A stretch of DNA of 6,509 bases, taken from assembly GCA_017462445.1 (NCBI GenBank), contig JAFTRB010000212.1:1-6509 (forward strand), given 5' to 3'. Position 1 is the first letter of the stretch. Every line of letters begins with the position of its first letter. This DNA comes from Clostridia bacterium (GTDB lineage Bacteria; Bacillota_A; Clostridia; Oscillospirales; CAG-272). Below, one piece after another: positions 1-6,509 of the stretch. The notes beneath the pieces were generated by a model. The model was not told where the DNA came from and did not search any database. It worked only from the letters and a program-made list of their open reading frames with translations. The position numbers and the translations under genes are program-made.

Positions 1-1767
1 ATAACCGCCTGTACCTTCATTCTTGCCCAGCCCTATATCGATGGCGAGGATAAGAATGCAGCCAAGGAGAAGGTTCTCATTATTGATGCGTCTGCATCAA
101 TGTTCTCCGAGATAGATGGCGAGACTCGATTTGAGCGCGCTGTCGCCAAGGCAGAGCAGGCAGCAAATGAGGTAATGGCAGATGGAAGCATGGTTACGGT
201 AATTCTCGCAGGTCGCGAGGCATCTCTTGTATGCCAGAGAGCGGACGCATCTCAGTCCGAGGCGGTAAGCCTCGGCTTCTCCGAGCTTGTTTCGCCCGGC
301 GGCATAAAGTGTACATGGGGAGCCGGAGATATTGACGGCGCGATGGCAATCGCCGAGGATGTGCTTGAGGAAAATGCCAAGGCGAAGGTTGTCCTTTACA
401 CAGGCACCAAATACATAGATGAAGGTAAGGTTGAGGTTGAGGATGTTTCCGATGCCGCCGAATGGAATGCCTCGATTCTTGATGTCCGCGCGGTTCTTGA
501 TGACAACTATTACCGCTTTGAGGTCGATACCGCAACCTACGGCAGGGTAAACAGCGTCAGAGTATATATGGAAATACACGGCGCCTACGGTACATACGGT
601 CCCGATGATGCTTCTCAGGCGGTTAATGGCGGAACTCTCAAGCTTTACTACGATGCGCAGTTTGATATCAACGAGCGAGGAACTCTGCGCTTTGGTTGGA
701 ACGAGAATGACCATATTTCCGACCTTAAGGTTTATGCCTACGATCATGTATACTGCTATATAGATGAGGACGATTCTCTTGATAAGGATAATACCTTCTA
801 CCTTTACGGAGGAACTCCCCAGCCCTTGAAGGTGCAGTATTACAGTACAAAAATCAACAACTTTGTCAGCGGCGCTCTTATGGGCCTGCGTAATAAGTTC
901 AAGGATAAGTGGGATATAGAAATCGACGAAATCCACGATTCCGAGGAAATGATAAAGATGGGACTCGGTAAGGAGCCCGAGCTGAGCGGATATGATATTT
1001 ATGTGTTCGAGCATCATATGCCCAAGTCCTTGCCTACCGACGGTCTTGTTATACTTATAAATCCGGACAAGGTGCCTCAGGGTACAGATTTTGTTCTTGG
1101 AAACTCTCTCGGTTATACGGGTGAGAAGCCTCTTGAGCCCAGCGAGGAGTCTCACGAGGTAATGAATGGCATTGATGTGCCTAACATCACCATCACAAGA
1201 TATAGGAAGATCAACGCCTATGACAGCGGCTATACTCCTATTCTGTGTGTTGACGGCAATCCTATTGCTATCGTTAAGAACCAGCCCGATTCCAAGGTCG
1301 TGCTGTTCTCGTTCAGCTTGCATTATTCCAATATTGCTCTGACTCCCGAGTTCCCCATACTGATGAACAATATCCTGAATTATTATTTGCCCTCTACCTT
1401 CGAGTCGCCCGTTGTAGACCTCTATGATACGGTAACACTCAATTCCAGAAGCCCCGAGCTTTCGGTAGTCGGTCCCGCGGATATAAGCGCCGCCTTCACC
1501 GAGTTCCCGGCATCCATTGCCGCGGATGTACCCGGTGTTTACACGGTAACACAGACTCCGATTTCGGGTCAGCAGGTGGTCGAGAACTTCTTCGTAACCA
1601 TTCCTGATGATGAGAGCAATATAGTACGAGAGCTGGATTCATTGACAAATCCCTACTATCCTCCCGTGCTTGAAAACACAAATATTGATTACGTATTCTA
1701 TTTTGCGCTCGCGCTTTGCATACTCATGTTCGTTGAGTGGTGGCTTAAGTCGCGTGACAGTAACTGA
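1..1767 (+). CDS. BatA-like membrane-anchored vWA domain protein (5' partial)
   Basis: The reading frame is open from base 1 to the TGA at 1765-1767, giving 588 visible codons, so the true start lies upstream. Codons 1-10 look like the end of a hydrophobic helix, followed by a vWA domain whose first metal-site motif is DASAS (codons 29-33). The first internal ATG (100) lies just after that motif and cannot be the real start. The second and third metal-site positions look degenerate (GDIDGAM; LYTGT, codons 132-136). A beta-rich region (about 165-273) follows, then a GATase-like fold region (about 274-450) containing YDIYVFEHHMP and a late FSFSLHYSN...PEFPILMNN segment. A beta-sandwich comes next, then a C-terminal helix (564-581) ending in LKSRDSN, so by the positive-inside rule the domains are extracytoplasmic. 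Family knowledge: such proteins occur in MoxR/DUF58/Bat-type clusters and have no established activity. Its partner, gene 2, begins 14 nt downstream. Confidence 0.85.
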   Translation: MTACTFILAQPYIDGEDKNAAKEKVLIIDASASMFSEIDGETRFERAVAKAEQAANEVMADGSMVTVILAGREASLVCQRADASQSEAVSLGFSELVSPGGIKCTWGAGDIDGAMAIAEDVLEENAKAKVVLYTGTKYIDEGKVEVEDVSDAAEWNASILDVRAVLDDNYYRFEVDTATYGRVNSVRVYMEIHGAYGTYGPDDASQAVNGGTLKLYYDAQFDINERGTLRFGWNENDHISDLKVYAYDHVYCYIDEDDSLDKDNTFYLYGGTPQPLKVQYYSTKINNFVSGALMGLRNKFKDKWDIEIDEIHDSEEMIKMGLGKEPELSGYDIYVFEHHMPKSLPTDGLVILINPDKVPQGTDFVLGNSLGYTGEKPLEPSEESHEVMNGIDVPNITITRYRKINAYDSGYTPILCVDGNPIAIVKNQPDSKVVLFSFSLHYSNIALTPEFPILMNNILNYYLPSTFESPVVDLYDTVTLNSRSPELSVVGPADISAAFTEFPASIAADVPGVYTVTQTPISGQQVVENFFVTIPDDESNIVRELDSLTNPYYPPVLENTNIDYVFYFALALCILMFVEWWLKSRDSN

Positions 1768-4700
1768 AAGGGGGAAGGGAAATGTTTAATTTTACAATAA
1801 ATTTTGACAGACCTTGGTTCCTCCTTCTTATAATACCCGCTATTGCGCTTACTCTTATCCCGTATTTTCTTAGCAATAAGAAGTACAGGCGTAACAGAAA
1901 CCGTATTGTTTCGATAGTTTTGCATCTTACTGCGCTTATACTGAGCATTACGGTTCTTTCCGGCATCGATTTCCAGTACGATGTTCATAACAAGGAGAAC
2001 GAGGTCGTGCTTCTTGTTGACAAATCCAATTCCAACGAAGCGTCAGACCTTCAGAAGGACGATTTTGTACGCAGCGTTGTAAACGATGCCTATTCCGATT
2101 TCAAGATTGGCGTTGTTACCTTTGGATACAACCAGGTGCTTGCGGCGCCCATCAGCGCGGACACCAACGAGGTTCTTCGTCAGTATATCTCCGCCGAGGC
2201 TCCCGACGATACGGCAACGGATATTGCCTCTGCTCTTACCTATGCAAGCACTCTGTTTACCAAGCCCGAGTCAGGACGAATCGTCCTTCTCTCCGACGGT
2301 GTTGAGACGGATTCGGAGGCTCTTGGAGTAATCAAGGCAATCGCCGCCACGGGAATAAAGGTTGATACCGTTCATTTCCCCGACGAGCACGGCGATGAGG
2401 TTCAGATTATTTCCTCCACCCTGCCCGAGCATACCCTTCGCCACGGCGAGGTATTCAAGGTTAAGCTTGGTATACAAAGCTCCTACGATGGCGTGGCGAA
2501 GATTACCGCTTACGATAATGCAACCGCCATTGGCGAGCCCAGGGAGATAAGGCTTGCAAGAGGTGTCCAGGAGATTGAGCTTGATGTAATATTCACTCTT
2601 CCCGGACTTCATAAGCTTGCCTTTGAAATAGAAAGCACCGGTGACACACTCACGGAGAATAACAGCTACAACACCTATGTAAACATCGAGGTGTTTGATA
2701 AGATACTCATTATCGAAAGCATAGCAAGCGAGTCCGATAAGCTTAAAGAGACTCTTACCGACAAGAAGGTAACTGTTGTCAACTGCTATGATGAAGAGCA
2801 AATGCCTACCAGCGTAGACGAGCTTCGCGCATATGATGAGGTTATTCTTGTCAATATTGCAAACAGTGACCTCCCCGAGGGCTTTGACGCGCTTCTTTAT
2901 TCCTATGTCAAGGATGCGGGCGGCGGTCTGTTCACGGTCTGCGGAAATCAGGAGGACGCAAATCCCAACGATGATATCTTTGCCGCCAATGCCTGGACGC
3001 GCGAGGATATGTATGGCTCACTTTACCAGGAGCTTTTGCCGGTTGAGGTTATTAACTATACTCCTCCGGTAGCCGTAGTTATCGTAATAGATACATCGGG
3101 ATCGATGTATATGCCCCCCGAGCAGGGCGGAAGCGAGCCCTTTGAAAAGAGTAGGCTCTTCGCTGCTCAGCAGGGCGCAATTTCCTGTCTTGATGCTCTC
3201 ACCGAGCGTGACTGGATAGGTATTATGACCTTCGCCAAGGATTATTCCGAGGATCTCGAGCTTACACCCCGTACGCAGAGAGATAAGATACTTTCCGCCA
3301 TAGACGATCTTCCCAGAGGCGGAGGTGAGACCATTTTCACCAGCGCTCTTGACAGAGCCGGAAATGCGCTTACCGCTCTTACCGAGGTTGAGAAGAGACA
3401 TATTATTCTCGTTACCGACGGACAGCCCGGCGATAAGGAGGAGGAGTACGGCGCTGCTATGAAGCGTAATGCTGAGCGCGGTATTACTATGTCTATTATA
3501 GGTATCGAGACCGAGGGCGCTGATTCTCATATGGAGTACATTCTCGAGACCTATGCGGGAATGTCCAAGGAGAACTATCACGATGTAAAGGAAGTCAGCC
3601 AGGCTCCTCAGGCAATGCGTGAGGACCTCCAGGTTCCCGAAATAAAGGACGTAAACTACGAGACCTTTAAGCCCACAATCAAGACTCACAACTCCGTTGT
3701 CAACGGAATAAGCGATGCGGATATCCCTACGCTTGACGGTTTCTACGGAACAAAGCTCAAGGATGGCGCTGAGGCTATACTTATGGGTGAGTATGTTCCT
3801 ATTTACGCGCAGTGGAAGTTTGGAAAGGGTACTGTTGGAAGCTTTATGTGCGACCTTAACGGTACTTGGTCGTCTACCTTCCTCTCCGACGAGGTCGGAA
3901 AGACTCTCGTCAATAATATGGTGGCAGCCGTCTTCCCGACATCGAATATCCGTACAACCGATATCGACCTTTCCCTGAAGGAAGAAAACTACACCAACCG
4001 CTTAAATATTTACACCACCGTTAACGCGGAGGAGGAGCTTGTTGAGGTTGTTATTAACCCGACCTTTGCATCTGCAGAGCCGATGACTCTTTATCCCTCT
4101 GCCGAGGATGGCTTCGGTAGAATAAGCTTCGTTATTACTAGTCCCGGCGTGTATGAGATAACCGTTAACAAGAAGACTGCTGACGGCAGACTTATCTCTA
4201 CCAATACGGTTTACAAGGCCTTCTCTTATTCAAAGGAATACGATATGTTCTTTGATAGCGAGGAAAAGGCTGAGTTCCTTGCCGAGCTTGCAAAGGATGG
4301 TGAGGGCTTCGTTCTCACAGACCCCTATGAGGTATTCGAGAATGTTGTCAAATCCATTCATATAGTAATAAATCCCCGCATCGTATTTATAATTATTGCT
4401 CTGGTTGCATTCTTGCTTGATATTGCGGTTCGCAAGTTCAAGTTCAAGTGGCCTCACGAAATCATAAGAGATCGTGCGGCAAGAGCGAAAAAATAAACCG
4501 TATCTTGGTCCAAGGAGGACATAATGAAAAAGCTTCGTGTACTGCTGACCGTATGCGTGCTTGCTTTCGCTATGCTGGCCCTTACATCCTGTGGCGGAAC
4601 CCTTGAGGCTCCGTCCGGGTTCTCCTTTAATGAGGAGACACAGACGCTCAGCTGGGAGAAGGTAGAAGGCGCAATCGGATATTCTGTCATTGTCGGCGAA

Positions 4701-6509
4701 AAGGAAAAAAGCACAAAAACAAATTCCTTTACCGTCTCAATCACCGAGCAGGGCGTTTACGATATACAGGTAAAGGCTCTCGGCGATGGCAAGAGCATGA
4801 AGGATTCCGGTTATGCAGTTTACAAATATGAAAAGGATGAGTCTGAAACAGGACTTAAATACGAGCTCATAAACAACAACACCGAATACAGGCTTGTCGG
4901 TATAGGTAGCGCGTCGGGGGATGTTGTGATGGAGGAAACCTTCCGTGGCAAGGATGTAACCGCCATTGCCTCGGGGGCTCTTGCCAACAACGGTAAGATA
5001 ACATCCTTCACCTTTAACAGCAAGGTAACGGAAATACCCGAAAAGGCGTTCTATAACTGTAACGCGCTTGAAAATGTGGTAATTCCCGAAAATATAGTTA
5101 AGATCGCGCAGAGAGCCTTCCAGAGCTGCCGTAAGCTTAACAAGGTATCGCTCCCGAGCGGCGTAACGGTTATTGAGGAGTATGCATTCTCCTATTGCCG
5201 TGAGCTGAAGGAGGTTACTCTCAGCCCCGATACCACAGTAGTTGGTCCCTATGCGTTTTCCGACTGCTCAAAGCTTACCAAGATAAATATTCCCGATAAG
5301 GTAACAAGTATCGGTGAATATGCCTTCTCCGGCTGTAAGGAGGCTACCGAGCTATATATCGGTAAAAATGTAGAATATATAGGTGACTACGCATTCTACT
5401 ACTGCCAGCTCGTGGACGAGATCGATATACCCGACGGCGTGACATATATTGGCGATAGCGCCTTTGAGAGCTGCATAAAAATATCCACCGTAACTCTTCC
5501 CGAGGTTCTTACAACTCTGGGTGACAGGGCATTCGCTTTCTGCGAGGCTCTTGAAGAGATAAATGTTGGTGATAATCTTGAGTCGGTGGGCATAAATGTC
5601 CTGATGGACACCCCCTACTACAATGATTATCCCGAGGATATCGTTTATCTTGGCAACTGGATAATTGCTTGCAAGAACGCAGAGATTCAGAAGGGCAAGG
5701 ATCTTATAGTCAAGGATGGCGTGGTAGGTATCGCGGCTAACGCCTTCAGGGGCTGTAACGGCTTCGTTGGTGTTACTCTGAATGATATAAAGTATATAGG
5801 CGACTTCGCATTTTACGATTGCGCGTCTTTGGGTAGTGTGCTTCTCGGTGAGAATGCCGTTTACATCGGAGATTACGCCTTCACAATGTGTAAGAAGCTG
5901 ACACAGCTTCCTTATCTCGCTAATACAAAAATTGAATACATAGGTGATTTTGCCTTCAACGGCTGCGAAAGACTCACCACCGTCACCCTTCCCAAGACGG
6001 TCGAGCTGATTGGTACTCAGGCGTTCAACAATACCAACATTTCGGCGATTGGCGGAATATTGTATGTTGGCAACTGGGTAGTTGGTACCACCGGTAACTT
6101 CTTTATGGGTGACCAGATAAGAATCAGGGACGGCGTTGTCGGAATTGCCGAGTATAGCTTCAATCAGTGCATGTTTATGGGCGAGCTCGTTCTGCCTTCA
6201 ACGGTTGAAAGAATATGCCGCGGAGCATTCCTTCTTTGCATGAATCTTCGCATTGAGGAATTCCCCGAAAGCCTTAAAAGAATTGATGACTACGCCTTTT
6301 ACGGATGCTCAAATGCTCTCTTTGGCGTAGAGAACGGACCGATGGATTACCATCTCACTCTCCCCGACGGACTTGAGCATATAGGCAGAAGCGCGTTCTA
6401 CCAGACCAGCCTGCTGGGACTTACAATTCCCGGTAGCTGTAAATATATCGGCGAGTTTGCCTTCTTCGGCTGCTCCGGGCTCGGCTCGCTTGGCGAGTAT
6501 GAAATAAAT

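Overview
The window reads as an accessory stretch of a Bacillota (class Clostridia) genome, probably an uncultured gut or rumen lineage. This is an inference from three things: strong AGGAGG-type ribosome binding sites, a pair of large membrane-anchored vWA proteins of a kind common in Clostridia, and a BspA-like leucine-rich-repeat lipoprotein with an FN3-like N-terminal domain. No rRNA or marker gene is present, so the taxonomy is tentative.

All coding sequence lies on the + strand, as three tightly packed genes that look like one operon. Gene 1 (1-1767) enters from the left edge and has lost its N-terminus. It is a BatA-like vWA protein: the end of a membrane segment, a vWA domain with an intact first metal-site motif but degenerate second and third motifs, a beta-sandwich region, a glutamine-amidotransferase-like fold region and a C-terminal membrane anchor. 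Gene 2 (1782-4496) follows after 14 nt. It encodes a 904-residue protein with two N-terminal membrane helices, a first vWA domain, a beta-sandwich, a GATase-like domain apparently interrupted by a second vWA domain, another beta-rich region and a C-terminal anchor. Gene 3 (4524 to beyond 6509) follows after 27 nt behind a near-perfect Shine-Dalgarno sequence. It encodes a lipoprotein with an FN3-like domain and at least 18 LRR_5/BspA-type repeat units, and is cut by the right edge.

Taken together, all three products should act on the outer face of the cytoplasmic membrane. Genes 1 and 2 resemble the vWA components of MoxR/DUF58/BatA-type clusters, whose precise biochemical role is generally unknown; a MoxR AAA+ ATPase and a DUF58 protein would be expected upstream of the window. 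The LRR lipoprotein is plausibly a surface-exposed binding protein expressed with them. I see no promoter, terminator, RNA gene, mobile element or CRISPR array, and no non-coding stretch longer than 27 nt. I did not find clear evidence of an undescribed system. The most notable points are the tandem vWA architecture, the degenerate metal site of gene 1, the exact 23-residue repeat lattice with two related inserted modules in gene 3, and the linkage of an LRR lipoprotein to a vWA pair.
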